From the NCBI GenBank assembly GCA_965153455.1, contig OZ234503.1, positions 12,715,118 through 12,779,117 on the forward strand: a stretch of DNA of 64,000 bases. The letters are read 5' to 3'. The first letter of the stretch is position 1. Every line of letters begins with the position of its first letter. The position numbers were made by a program, and so were the translations under genes. The notes under the pieces were generated by a model that saw only the letters and a program-made list of their open reading frames with translations, was not told where the DNA came from and did not search any database. Of this stretch, positions 12,411 through 24,800 are shown piece by piece. Source of the stretch: Sphagnum compactum. Lineage: Eukaryota > Bryophyta > Sphagnopsida > Sphagnales.

Positions 12411-13271
12411 CTAATCAACCTGCATTTGAGGTTGCCGCTTGACCCTGCTGCCCTTCTTCTTGTTCACTTTTTGCCTGTAAGGCTTTTCACTTTCATTGTC
12501 TCTTAAGAAACCTATGAGCATTAGCAATCCCCAAAATAGAAAGCCCCCGCCACCACCTCCACCTCCACCACCCCCGCCACCTCCATCTCCACCACCGCCT
12601 GGACCCCCTCCTATGCCTCCATCATCCAGTTTAGGAGTGAATGCTTTGTCTTTAGCTGCCATACACACATCAGAGTTGATACCCATCAGATTTGATACTC
12701 TTCACTGCACAGGGAATCCACACAGAACTGCAGCATTGGAATCATGAACATATAGATAGGCCAAGACACAAAGTTGTCTGAAAAGACCATGTCCTGAGCA
12801 TCTCTTTCTTCAGACATTTCATTTACAACTCGTCAACTAAAGAGGGAGTGATGGGGAGTCAAATCTTACATTCTATGGGAGCTTTGCTGACAACAGCAGA
12901 TTTATTCTGCATAGTTTGTTGTTCTGCTTGACATGTAGTTCCCTACAAACACCAACAGAAAGAAGAACCAGCCACATCTTAAGTCTTCCAAATCATGGGT
13001 TCTCAGATATTGAAGTGTAATCACTGGAGCAAAGAAGGCCAAGCAAACAGGAATTAGAAACCCTAATCCATTTTGACTTTCTATGACCTTCAAAGACAAG
13101 AGTCACCATCAAACTCACCAATGCACCAGTACAGGACAAGGAAGCAACTGGCTTTGATACAAGATGCCGGCTAGGGCTCGCCTTCTTGAGTGAAACTTGT
13201 GAAGTCCATGCCATCCTAGAAGCACCATGTCGGAATTCAGATGTATGGTAGTCTCTCATCCCACACCCCAT
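12411..13271 (-). CDS. Glycine-rich single-pass membrane protein, probably plastid
   Basis: Exons 13271-13119, 12942-12870 and 12655-12411 join in phase to 156 residues. The start is either the ATG at 13271 or one 20 codons later (13211). The N-terminus is rich in Ser, basic and small residues without acidic clusters, as expected of a chloroplast transit peptide. Then follow a Gly tract encoded by GGN triplets (12541-12640), one hydrophobic helix (GFLFWGLLMLIGFL) and a very basic tail (KVNKKKGSRVKRQ). The design recalls small glycine-rich plastid envelope proteins of plants (At1g42960 type); this is from memory and unverified. The gene starts only 183 bases after the stop of the next gene on the same strand, and an in-phase acceptor at about 13309 could join the two (see findings). 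Function unknown. Confidence 0.7.
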
Positions 13272-13453
13272 TCTAGGAGCTCCATGGCTAACAGCACCTG
13301 GACCATCCCAGGGGGAGCATAACCATCAAAGAAGAGAACTGAAGAAGACAATACAAAGAATTGCACAAACACACACAAAAAAGGATCAAAAAGCACAATA
13401 TCTTAAAACCTCCTGGACATCAAAGTGATCTGGTTGATCCCTTTGCACTGTTC

Positions 13454-13827
13454 TCAACCATACTGCTTCTTTACAAACCAACCTGTGAGTATTGGGGTGA
13501 GGGTCACAGTGGGGAGAATCTCAATCCGAGATGCCACATCTTGAGCAGCATATCCTGACAGGAAAGAGCAATATTTCTCCCTTTTCTCATGCACCTGTTA
13601 CACATACAAATGAATGAAGCAGAGTGAAGGGCTGTACGGTAAGAGATTGTCACTTTCATTATAGATTCCCACAGATAAGAGCAGACTTAAAACACCTTGT
13701 AAAAAAACACCATCTTCAACTAGCCATGTAGACCATTTCCTGGTACAAACAATATGTGGGTAGTTGAAATGAGGAAACTGCAAGAGGAAGCAATACTACC
13801 AACACTACATTTCACGGAAATGTCTTC

Positions 13828-13867
<40 letters not shown>

Positions 13868-14801
13868 TAACAGAGTGCAATGAAGCATTGAATATGTGAC
13901 AATGTAGGTTATACCTTTCGAAGCATGGTAGACACGTCCACCCCAGCTTGTTTGAGAGCAAAGTAGAGAGCAAACGAGAGCACAGACAAATAGACACCAG
14001 CCTTGTGCACCTGAACAAGCTCCTTCACTTGGCAGCTTGACTTCTTGTCCTTTCTTTCCTCTTTGCTGTCACCATCATCTGTCGGACTAAAGATCTGTTG
14101 GACATTATCAAAAACACAAAGTTGATGAGGAAACCCTAACAAATTGCTCTCCATAAACTACTGCTTCTGCTGCGGCAGTATTTTGTGAGAAAGCACAGCA
14201 GGAAATTGTTCTGTGACCAAGATCCATTCACAATATTGGTCTGAGGTTGCAGGCCAATTCCAGATTAGGGTTTTGAGACTCTGAAGCATCCTCTCTGTGT
14301 GTTTCTGAAGCATCCATCCCTGTCTGTCTCTCATTGCAATTCTCAACATAGAATCAAACACAAGATCAATTTGTGCGCTCATCTCTAAGAGAATTGGATC
14401 TTCCATTAGAGAGAATTCTGCTTCCAGTCCTATAGGCAATTGCGAAAATCTGCAACTGATATTCTGTCTCCGATTCTACACTTGAATCTCAAACACATGA
14501 AGATTGATGAGAGGAAGAAAAGCTTTGCATGTTGTACCTTCCAGAGGCTGCCGGCCTTCAGTTCAGATGTGCGGATGCACTCCGCGTAAGGTTCGACCTT
14601 GTTTGTTCCTACTTCCTCTTTCTCTCCCCTTGCAACACATCCTATTTCTCGCTTGGAGCGCATTTGTCCGAACCGCAGCAACCCCGTCGTCGCTGGCTTG
14701 TTCAAGAGTACACCACCAGCACCCGACACCGATTTCGGATTTGCATACATCCCACACACGCTGTTCCTATGCGCCATAGCCATTACCTGCGCGGCCATCA
14801 T
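13454..14801 (-). CDS. DUF1279-like small plastid membrane protein
   Basis: Exons 14801-14538, 14094-13915 and 13594-13454 (stop 13456-13454) join at phase 0 to about 194 residues. A start three bases on (14798) is equally possible. The first exon looks like a plastid transit peptide (Ala, Ser, Arg, Lys-rich). The second has an acidic/basic linker, then VKELVQVHKAGVYLSVLSF and YFALKQAGVDVSTMLRK; the third has a helix-forming stretch, then PTVTLTPILTGWFVKKQ and a stop. The order (Lys-rich start, one membrane span, GVDV, then a TLTP block near the C-terminus) resembles DUF1279/FAM210 proteins; this assignment is moderate. The intron at 13595-13914 carries a (GA)17 tract. Molecular function unknown; a membrane role in the chloroplast is inferred. 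Confidence 0.72.
13830..13864 (+). repeat. (GA)n microsatellite in an intron
   Basis: About seventeen GA units lie inside the second intron of the DUF1279-like gene. On the coding (minus) strand this is a CT tract about 50 bases downstream of the donor site, not at the acceptor. Confidence 0.95.
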
Positions 14802-15037
14802 CGTCGCTACAACAAAACTTAATCCGTATTGTTGTTGTCTCTCCCGTTCTTTCTTATGTCATGATGCTCCTCAGAAGAAACACAACGTGTCCGTCTCTGT
14901 TGTTCCCTGTCTCCTCCCCGCCGGAGCGATAGAACTCCTCCTTCCGCTTGTCTGAACTCTTCTCCACCGCCCTGTGCTTCTCCTCCTCAGTTCATCTCTA
15001 CTGTGCTTCTTCACCTATTGCTCCTTCTCTATCTGGT

Positions 15038-15079
<42 letters not shown>

Positions 15080-16331
15080 TCAATTCCCTCCTTCACGAAC
15101 TGCTCCTTTCTACATACTATCCCAACTTCCTTTCTCCTCTTCTTAGCAAAATCCTGCGCCCCGGCCGCCCTTTAGCTTGAATCAATCCCCGGTTTCCAGC
15201 GCACTCCCGAGGACTGCTGTGTCAGAATTTGAGCACACTGACAAGAGAGATGCATCGACGGGCGTGCGGGCCCCTCCCCCCGGCCTTTCCCTTGGGGTTT
15301 CTGGTCGGTTTCCTAAACTCGTCCGGAAACCCTGATTATTTCCGTTTTCTTCGGGTTCTCAGAATTTCTTCGACCCCGGACTTCCAACGGACTTCCGAAA
15401 GAAAGTTTTGCAGTTGCATTGCTCTTCTTGTAAACCAACAAGTCGCTGCCGATTCCTCAAATGGAAGCATCGCAAGCTTCGATAATGCAGCGGCTCCCAG
15501 GTAAAAGGAGTGTGACCTTGTTCGACAGATCTTGTAGACCAATTGCTGTTTTTTTCTTTGGCATTTCGAGGTTTTGAAAGAGTTGTGATTATCATTTTTC
15601 GTGATGCTACAAACCCGGATCCCTAACCGTCCTCTTAAGAGGAATTTTTCGTGGCAGCGAGATGGTTGAAGTTGCAGCTTGGTTGGAGATGCTTTGAACT
15701 AATGTTGAAAAGAAACCGTTGTTGGAGGAAGTACAGAGGGGAATTGGAGAAGGGAGAGAGAGAGGAGGAGGAGGAGGAGAGGAAGATTTGCAATTAAGAA
15801 GGGAGAATAGGAGAGAACAACATGGAAGGCAGCAGCTCCAGAAAATTTTGGATGCTCAGCTTTCACTAACTCTGCTATGTCCAGTTCAAGCTCAAAGGTG
15901 AGGAAGGAGGATGTCCATCATGCACTTGATATCTATCAATTGCAATGCAGCAGATTCACAAACTCCCTCAATTTGGACCATCTCATCAAACCCATCACGA
16001 AATAGATGGCAAGTGCGGAGGGAGGGAAGGAGGGAGCTGCATGATGGTGAACTTGAAAGGGAAGCTCTTGTTTTGGTTGATGTTGTGATGAGATTTGATA
16101 GTGAATCTGTTAAGCTATGTCGCTAAGGGAAGCAAAGAGGAAGCTTCGAAACTCTTTTGGAGAGCTGAAAATAATGCTGGAGAAGTGAAGGACCATATCT
16201 GTCTATGTACAAGAAGAACATGATTGAGCTTCAAATTTTGGAAATGGAAGAAGAAGCTGTCACCCCCTCTTTTGCCAAAGTCTTTAAAGGAATCCGGGCA
16301 AGGGGGATGGCTGAAATTGTGGTGAAGTCAG
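14802..16331. other. Promoter side of the DUF1279-like gene and spacer with exon-like scraps
   Basis: A (CT)n tract lies at 15042-15076, within about 300 bases of the minus-strand start codon. GC content is high to about 15500. A plus-strand stretch at 15461-15501 begins ATGGAAGCATCGCAAGCTTC and ends CCCAG followed by GTAAAA, which looks like a first coding exon, but I find no in-phase continuation. The remainder, with purine-rich text at 15760-15830, holds nothing recognised. Confidence 0.45.
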
Positions 16332-16956
16332 TCATTCATAGAGATGGGCAGGTAGTTGGGGAAATACAACAACATTCAGTGGTTGTGCTTTGGGAAGGTT
16401 GACACCAATTGGATTTCTCAGACATGTCAATGCTCTGTAGCTTCTGCCCATTCTGGAGAAACCAATTGAAGCTTTGGAGCATACGTGCCAAGATGATTTG
16501 AATGAGAAGGTTGGAGAACAAGTGTCCACTTCCAAATGGTAGAAGCTCAAAACATTGGCCAGTCACATCAATGTTTTTCTTATTTTGTATGAATCTTTGT
16601 GGACTGAATTCCAATGGCTTCTCCCAAGCATTAGGATCATGACCAATTGCCCAAACATTCACAAATAGACCCGTCACGGGTGGCAAACTGGAACCTTGAA
16701 TCACTTGCCATTCAGTTTCATGGGATGCATGAAACACAATTGGGAGAGGAGGATGTAGATGAAGAATCTCTTTGACTATAGCTTCCAGATAACCAAGCTG
16801 CTTGAGATCTGATTTCTCAACAATAGGATCACTGCCAACAATTGTGTCCAACTCTGATAGTGCTTGTTTCATGGTCTCAGGATTTCACAAGAGTTCTGCC
16901 AATGCCCATTCAACTGCCATCATTGTGGGCTCAGTTCCTCCTCCCAGAAGATCCAT
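16332..16956 (-). pseudogene. Cytochrome P450 (CYP71-clan type) 3' exon pseudogene
   Basis: Read on the minus strand from 16956, the segment follows the second exon of an A-type P450. An acceptor (GCAG) precedes MDLLGGGTEPT, the I-helix oxygen-binding motif, at the conserved CYP71-clan intron position. Then come a K-helix, a WAIGHDPNAWEKPLEFSPQRF block (the PERF region), a heme-loop remnant and the C-terminal PLNVV...LPAHLY block. It is broken four ways: an in-frame TGA after AELL (about 16883), the K-helix ExxR reading E-I-L-H so the Arg is lost, the heme loop reduced to FGSGHLFS with no Cys ligand, and a frameshift near 16410 putting the last 25 residues in another frame. No first exon was found upstream, so the copy is also truncated. 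A functional enzyme is excluded. Confidence 0.88.
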
Positions 16957-16959
16957 CTG

Positions 16960-16982
16960 CACACACACACACACACACACAT
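16960..16982 (+). repeat. (CA)n microsatellite at the P450 pseudogene acceptor
   Basis: About ten CA units directly abut the acceptor of the P450 exon; on the minus strand it reads (TG)n before GCAG, standing in for the polypyrimidine tract. Confidence 0.9.
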
Positions 16983-18529
16983 GCATACATATTTTGAGTC
17001 ACAATTGGTGATGGAGGTAGTCACAAAAGTTTTTCAAAATTGGTTCATAGATTGCACAAACAATTGCATTGACAAATCCCATTAGAGATCTCTTTCTAGA
17101 CTCTCCCTGCTTTCCCTTCCTTCTCATTCCAATTCGCCATATCTATGTTTCCACTCATAGGAATTTAGAACAGAGGATGAAGTTAACAAGTGATATGAAT
17201 AAATAACATCAGGGGTGTTTTTTTTCAATTTTGTCAACTCGGTGGACTGGCAGAGGAATGAGACAACTTTGGGTAGAGGTCAGACAGCAAAGTAGGATTT
17301 TTTAGAATCCTGCTTTAGATTGTTGTATCCTTCCCATTGTTAAGGTGCAAAGAAGGGATCTTGCACATACTCCTTAAGAGTGGGAGATTTTGTAGGAGTT
17401 GTTGAGGAGGGATCTACCAGAGGAGGCTCAAGGATGGGATGCCTCCACCTCTTAAGGAGTGGATTTAAGAACTATGAACCCTCCCCACCTATGCCTTATG
17501 ATATGCACATGTTCCAATTCATGATGACTAATGTTGCCCAAGTGTGAACTCTTGAAAATTTAGTTTTGATTTTAGTGAATTTTTATGGAATCTGCAATGA
17601 CAAAGATTACTCAAAATTCAATATTTCCCACACCTTCTGTCTAAAAATTATGAAACTATCCTCTGTGTGGTTTGGGATGATCTTAACATGACAAACAAAC
17701 CACCTTGCTTAATAATAGATATAGATGTTGGTGAGAGAGATCATGATGCAAACAACAAGCCCCCCACCCCAAGTAGCAATCTGATGGAACCACCACCAAT
17801 TTCTGCTCTTGTTATTGGTGATTCTTCAGCAACAACAAAACCGCAAATGGTTCATGATGATGCTGATGCATAACAAAATTGTTCCAATGTTGAAGGCTAG
17901 AAAGTGAAACCAAATCAGGGATTGAAAAGCTGCCAGCAGTGGCAGCACATGAGCTTGCAAAAAATGGGTTCAAATTGGCCCAGAAACAAAGAAAGAAAGA
18001 ACTACAGATTTCCAGAACCCAGATTGCAATTTTCAAATGGAATTTGTTCATCCACAGTTTTGCTGAATTTTAATGGATAGATCTTCTCTTTACAAATGGG
18101 TAAAGCAGTACCCTAGTACACAAATGATTTATCAAATGAATTGAATAAATACCATAGTACCTTCGCAGCTTCAACACTAAATTTTATTTTTATTTGTAGA
18201 AATGGTGGAAATTTTCAAAGAATTACTTTTCTCAAAGAGCAAAGTTTAAGTTTTGTGAAGGAAAATACAGCATCTATAAGAATATTCAGCAACATTCTAT
18301 TTTTCGACATGTAATCTTCAATTCTAGATAATTATTGGACAGACATGTGTTTGAAGCTGGCGGCCCTTGTACCAGGATATTGTAGAATGACTTTGTGGAC
18401 ATTAAGGGGTTGCAACTAACCATAGTGAAATCACACAAACATTGTCAATGTGCAAGGATTTTGGCAATGATCAAATAAATACTCACCTTTCCTATAATCC
18501 TCAAGTTACAAGACTTTGTTGCTTTATAG
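16983..18529. other. Spacer without recognised genes
   Basis: AT-rich intergenic DNA. Short open frames near 17667-17873 and 17812-18051 show no recognised domain. No P450 first exon is visible here. Confidence 0.5.
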
Positions 18530-18894
18530 GAGCATCTCCACCGGTGCTTAGTATGTCACTCTGGGTAATAAAATTAAATGTCTAAGTTTAGCTATTTTTT
18601 TTGGCAACCCCACCAATAAAACTGTATCCTGAACTGCAAATAAGTGGGAACTAGCAAACCACCTGGACCAATCTTTATGATCGACCAATCAGAAATACTG
18701 AGCCGCAGTCAGGTCCAATTTATTACACTCTTTTTTGGAGCTGCACAACTGTGTTGTACCTTTTACCAGCCACTGCACGTTGCACAAATTTTGTGGAGAA
18801 AAACCAATTTCCTGATCTAAACCGATAAATTTTGACTCTTTCACAATAAATTATACTGTCTCGAGTCACATACTGAGCACTGATGGAGATGCTC
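18530..18894. mobile_element. 365-bp MITE with 27-bp terminal inverted repeats
   Basis: The left end (18530-18556) begins GAGCATCTCCACCGGTGCT and the right end (18868-18894), read on the minus strand, begins GAGCATCTCCATCAGTGCT; the 27-base arms differ at three positions. The interior has no coding capacity. Flanking triplets are TAG on the left and TAA on the right, which could be a diverged 3-bp TA-rich target duplication as in PIF/Harbinger elements, but the superfamily is not settled. Confidence 0.85.
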
Positions 18895-21800
18895 TAACCC
18901 CATCACACAAAAACACACTGATACTAATTGGAATGAAAAGCCCAGATTCCAAAAATCCAGGTTTAGCTAGCTAAATCCCAGATTAAGCCAGTTAATTTTT
19001 GAAGGATTGATTATGGGTTTTGAAACTTTATAGTTCAACTCTCATTTGGATTGGTATGGAGGGCTTTTTGGGTTGATTTTAATGATTACCCCCATACTAG
19101 TTTCGGATGTACAAATCCATGAAACTAGATGCCAATCTGAATGATTTATGGTCTTGTAGGAATCAATTTGTTAATTAGGTTTAGCAGACCTGATGGTTTG
19201 ATTGTGGGTTGGTGATGGAGTTTCAGGTAGGATTAATTTTTCACTTCCCAACATGGTTCTCATTTTTTTGGGGGTGCGAGATTTCACAAGCAAAATTGAA
19301 CGAATTTCATCACATTTCCAAGTGAATTTTAAAAGGTTAGCCTATCTAGTACCAACTTTTTTAATGGACAAGCTCCAAAAACACGTAGCCATTCAATGTT
19401 AAAACCCTTCGGTGATGTTCACATATCACGCAACATGGGAATAATAAAACTGAAATAAAAGTAAATTTAAAACTAACTATCCAACAATCTAACTCACTCT
19501 CATAGACTCATAGTATTTATACATACCCACATCTACATTGTTTGTTTAAATATACATTTTCTTGTAAGTTTTTTTTATTTAACATTCCTCTTTTTTTAAT
19601 ATATATATAGTGTGTTTCAAACTAATTGAAAGAAGTTTATGATAACTACGAATATTTAATAAAAAATTTAAAAGGTAAAATTCAAAGTCCTTAAGGGCAT
19701 CTTTCTATTCAAGTTAAGAGTCACTGAAACAAAAAATTATTATAAATGATTGATGTTAAAACATAACATCCATTGAAATTATTGGATGTTAAATAGCTAA
19801 CCTTATGTTGGGTGAATTAGTAATTATTGATTACCGAAAGTTATGAAATGCCACTTCAATACATGAACATGTTCACTATTGAACTTACAATAAAAATAAT
19901 AATAGGTAGCACTAATAATGTTTATGCTCAAATTTATCAATTATTTCAATGAACAAGACTTTCACTTCTAGAATCAAAAATAATAAAACATGAATATCTT
20001 GGCTTAAAGACGACTCCAAACCGTCTATTTGACACATGTGTTTTGGGGAATGATAATTATGTAAATCCAAAGGAATTGGATCATATTGGGAATTGGAAGG
20101 GGTATGGCAAGTGTTGCAAGGTGTTCAATGAATAACATTCGAGTTGTTGCCTTCACCAAGTTTAATACCGAATATATGAGGCAATTTTGTGGAGGAATGG
20201 TTTTTATTTGAATAACCATGGGTGTAATCATGTAATCTACTACCTAATCATGGAAGCATTTTTTCCCCAATTGTTTTGAAACCTCTACCCACCCACAATT
20301 GATGAAACTTCCATAAAGAATAATTAAAAACAACGATTACCTTGCAAAGGAAAGGATGTTTTCTTAATGTCAAAAAGGTCAAATGAAAAGAAACTCATGA
20401 AGGTGAATGAAATACCACATGCCAATGAATGTAGTATCAACAAGCATTTCCCAAAGTGAACTTCCCATCCAAACCAATGTGTTTTTTGCAATTTCCCAAT
20501 TAGCCAAGGTGGAAAAAACATCTTTATGAAATAATATTTCAATTTAATTGGCGAATTCTTTAAAGGAACCCTGAAAACTATAGCCAATATGCATAAATGT
20601 GGCGTCACCTTCCCCCAAAACCAATTTTATGTCACTTTTTTGGCAACCTTGTTTTTTTTTTCTTAAAGACATGGAATTTGCCACATAATACTTTGTTTTC
20701 AAAATTCTTTGTCGCCTTTAGCAATTTTTTGCCCCAAAAAAATGACTGATCCAAATAAGGTGTATACAAAATGTTATAAAATGATTTTAGTTTTTTTTGG
20801 AATAACATGAAATTAGGAAGATTAAAATAACAACACGAAAAAGTTTAAAGTTGTTGAACACTTTTCATATTATGTTCAAAATGAAATAGATATTATGGTT
20901 GTAAGATTAACTTTCATGTTTCTTAAACCCAAAATAAGTAATGATTTTTCAAATTAAAAATGGAAGCATGAACTACTCCAATACAATTATCACATTTTTT
21001 TTTCCAACATCATTTGGTAAGTTAGACCAATGATCAAAACGAAATGCATGGTTTTGATTTGGGGTCATAGTTGATCATGACCATAATACCTTGATAGCTT
21101 CAAAACTAATTAAATTATTTGTAAAAATGTTCAAAATGTTCAAAAATGGTCAAAGAAAAAATTTGAAAGTAATTATTTAAATCTATGTTGGTTGTCTATG
21201 ATAAGATTTTTTTGTAGGACCATATCTACCCCCCTTCTATTATACCTCAAGGAAAATGCAACATCACCAATATTCTTGCCTTCTTGAGGTTTTGGGAGCC
21301 CATGGCTCATGGAAATTACACTCCAACCTTTGAAAGTCGCATGATTTGGTTATGTGAAATGAGTTAATCTCAATTTGGCTACCTCACCCAAATTTGTTGG
21401 ACATAACAAACACTAACAAATAAAGCTAACAAAGGCCCACATGGTGATCCGAGTGCAAATAAGGTTCATTGCACTTCAACTATTCGTCCTAATTGACTAA
21501 CTCACTTGTGTTCTAGATGACCATATTTTCATGACTATTTGTGCCCTTGTCGTTTGCCAAACAAAAAAATTACCCTTGCAATTGAGGGAGGAATGCGACA
21601 TGCACATGGAGGCCCAAGGTCTATTTTATTTGTCTTGTGAATGGCGGGGAGTGGGGGTGTGGATTTTTTTGTTTTTACCATTATGTTCTACAACATTAAG
21701 CTTAGGCTTCCATGTTGGGGAATACCCAATGTTCCAAAACGCATTGCAAATGGGCAAATCAAATAGTTCCTTCTCAAAGTATTATTTTTAGAAAAAAAAT

Positions 21801-24800
21801 GAGACCCACCCCTTTGGCGACTAAAAAAACCAATAATAAATATCCCCAGAAACAAAATTCACACTTAGAAATCCATTCAATTCAAATTGCATTGTGTGCA
21901 AATTCATTCAAATGAGACTTAATTTCTATAAAATCAATTCACCATTTTCATCAATTGATTGTCAATGGTAGCATGATGGAACTAAGAGCCCAAGTTTTAA
22001 CTATTTTTTTCAATGCAATCAAAACATTCCTTGGCATAATCTATGAGATGAGCAAAATCCAAAATTTACCTATACTAATGGGGGTAATAATCCAACTTCA
22101 ACATGGGGACGCACCCATTTGCAAATGGAAACTTCAAGATGGTGGGCTTAGGGTTTAGGGTTTTTGAATTGCCACCCATTCGATTGAATCTTTTCTTCTT
22201 TCCATGCATGCCACGATATTAGGCCAAGATCATGCCTTAGGATGGAATTTTTTTGCTCATTTCATGGTGTCAAATTTATTGATGTAAGTTATTAAAATAT
22301 AGTAAGTTTTCAAAATATCATGGTAACCGTTTTTCATGGTTTTTTTTTCTTGAAGTCACATGTACAAGTTTTCAATTCTTAATGGTTATAAGTATCATTT
22401 GCTTTTGCTCATGTGCTCCATTTTCCATGGCAGCAAGGGTATTATTTCATGGTGATAAGTCACCAAAAAATTTATCCGTTATAAAATTTGATCAAATGAA
22501 AAAAACGACCTTTGGGAAAAGTTCCAAAAAGTACTTGTTTAATTACTAACTATAAATACCTTTCAAATTTTCATTAATAAGTTTGCTTTATGATATAATT
22601 TGTCTTTGCATCAAATTTCATAATATAAAAACATATGTATTTTTTTTAAATGTTAATTTTTACCAAAAAAATTAAAGAATGCCTTAAGGAACAACTTGGA
22701 ACCTGGGGAACTTCAAGGGAACATGATGAAAACATGTTGGGAACAACAAAAAAAACCAAAAATAATTCCTCCTACCCCACCCCCAAAATGAAAAGACAAG
22801 GGCCATCATGAATGCATGTTGAGCCTTCCCATTGGCTGCATGAAATCCCTCTTTCCAAAATTGTTGGTCACCATTTTCAACCAAGACTAATACTCCCATT
22901 ATAAATTGGGGGTACTTATTTATTTATTGTTAGTTCGAAATTATATAATTAAATATTATTCATAGTTTATTTTTCTAAAAATCCAAATACCATGATGTTA
23001 TTTGTAGTAGTTATTTTATCATTATTTATACCTATGATTTACACATTGTAAAAAATAAAAATAAGTTTGAAATGTCTACAATGGCAACTAATGTATTGTA
23101 ATGTCTAAAATTATTTTACACAATAGATAGTTGTAATGATATCTTATAGATATGAATTTCATAGTCATTTTAAAAATGAAAAAACACTCAATAATTTTTA
23201 GATGTTATTTTGAAATTTAAATGTCATAATCATGAATAAGGTTCCAAACTAAGAAAAATCCTCCCCTTGTCTCCCCCCCTTTTTAATAATAAACAATGTT
23301 GACCTATTGGGAACTATATGGAAACACACAAAAGAACTAAATCTTCAAACTTGATTTTATTAGATAATTTATGGACATGACAAGGCCATGGTGATGTTTG
23401 CCCATTCATCTCCACATAAGTGCATAATGGAAGGGATTGAGGTAGCAATTGAATCAGAAAAAATGTTTTCAAACAAAATATGGCATTAAATAATAATAAT
23501 TTTAAAATAATGATATTTGAATAACATAATTTTTAAAAATATACAAAATGGACCACTTAATACCATGAATTCTAAGTAAAACCAAAGAACCTCATGTGAT
23601 GTTTTTTTTTTTTTTTTTTGGGGAAAACAATGTTGTTATTTTTAATTGGATCTTCAAGATGTTCCACATATAAGTTAGAAATATATATTTTTTAAAAATA
23701 ATGCAATTTATAACCTTTTTGGGAAAGGAGGAAATTGAACTAATGACTCCCCGTTGGTCCTTTCTTTGCCAAAATGGTAGCATAATTCATATTTCATTCC
23801 ATTTGTTTAGATAGCAAGGTTTTTCATATATCAAAATACATTATAAAATCTAATGAAATGGAAAATTGACATTTGAAATGTAACATGTCATGCCTTTATT
23901 TTTAAAATTATTGGCTTTTTCAAAATTTCAACAATATAATTTCATCACAATATTTTTTTATTTCAATAAAATTTTGGAATATCAAGAAATCATATAATAT
24001 TTTGAAAGAAATGGTGTCAATCCCTTAAAATGAGTTTGCGAAAACAAATAAGTCAAAAACATTTTGACACAAAATTCATTTTTCAAATATTGATTAATTT
24101 TTTTGGACTTTTTAAGAAATGATTTAAAGACGGAAAAAAACCTATTCTACCCATGCACAATGCACACAAAAATAGTTTAGATTTAATTTATTCAACTATA
24201 AATGTAAAGCTTAACAAGAAAGAAAAAATATTAGGAAGTTGGTTTATAGTTACACAAAATTTTCAAATGAATCAAACTTTCTATCAATCAATGTTCTAGT
24301 CCAAATCATTGTTTAAATCCATTACCAAGATCAAATGTTCCATCCCTCTGTTATTATGTTCCCTTGCTTGACATTTGGTGCTTTCGTTACTACTTTCCTT
24401 CGGTTGAAATGTTGTCCACTTGAATGCGAATGTTCGTGGAAATAATCAACTACAATGTTCATGAGAGATTTTGTATAGTAATAGCAATCTATATTGACTA
24501 TGTTTAGGATATGGTTTGGCAAGGAGACATGAAATGGTCTGTTTTAATAATCATACCGCCTTTAGAATCACACCAAATGTGGTATGGGTGCAAACTGATT
24601 TTTTTTTTCTTATTTTCATTCCACCATCTATACATGATTTGGTAGAAATTAAATGCTTATGATTGTCTTTGGGATTGGGGTACATTGCTTCACAAGCTTG
24701 TATTATTGTTTTTTCATCCCCTTCCACCCATTTGTTACTTTCCTCATTTCCACTTGCATCACCCCCAATCACGAGCACCATATGAAGTCATTTCTCTAAA

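Noticed and set aside
12541-12640. Plus-strand poly-Pro frame
   Set aside because: It is the reverse complement of the GGN-encoded glycine run of the minus-strand gene.
15461-15501. First-exon-like segment with start codon and donor
   Set aside because: No in-phase second exon was found before the P450 pseudogene, so it is not reported as a gene.
17812-18051. Minus-strand frame upstream of the P450 exon, considered as its first exon
   Set aside because: It lacks the Pro-rich hinge, C-helix WxxxR and other first-exon P450 motifs.
22143-22163. Telomere-like GGGCTTAGGGTTTAGGG
   Set aside because: Only about two units, so an interstitial telomere block is not supported.
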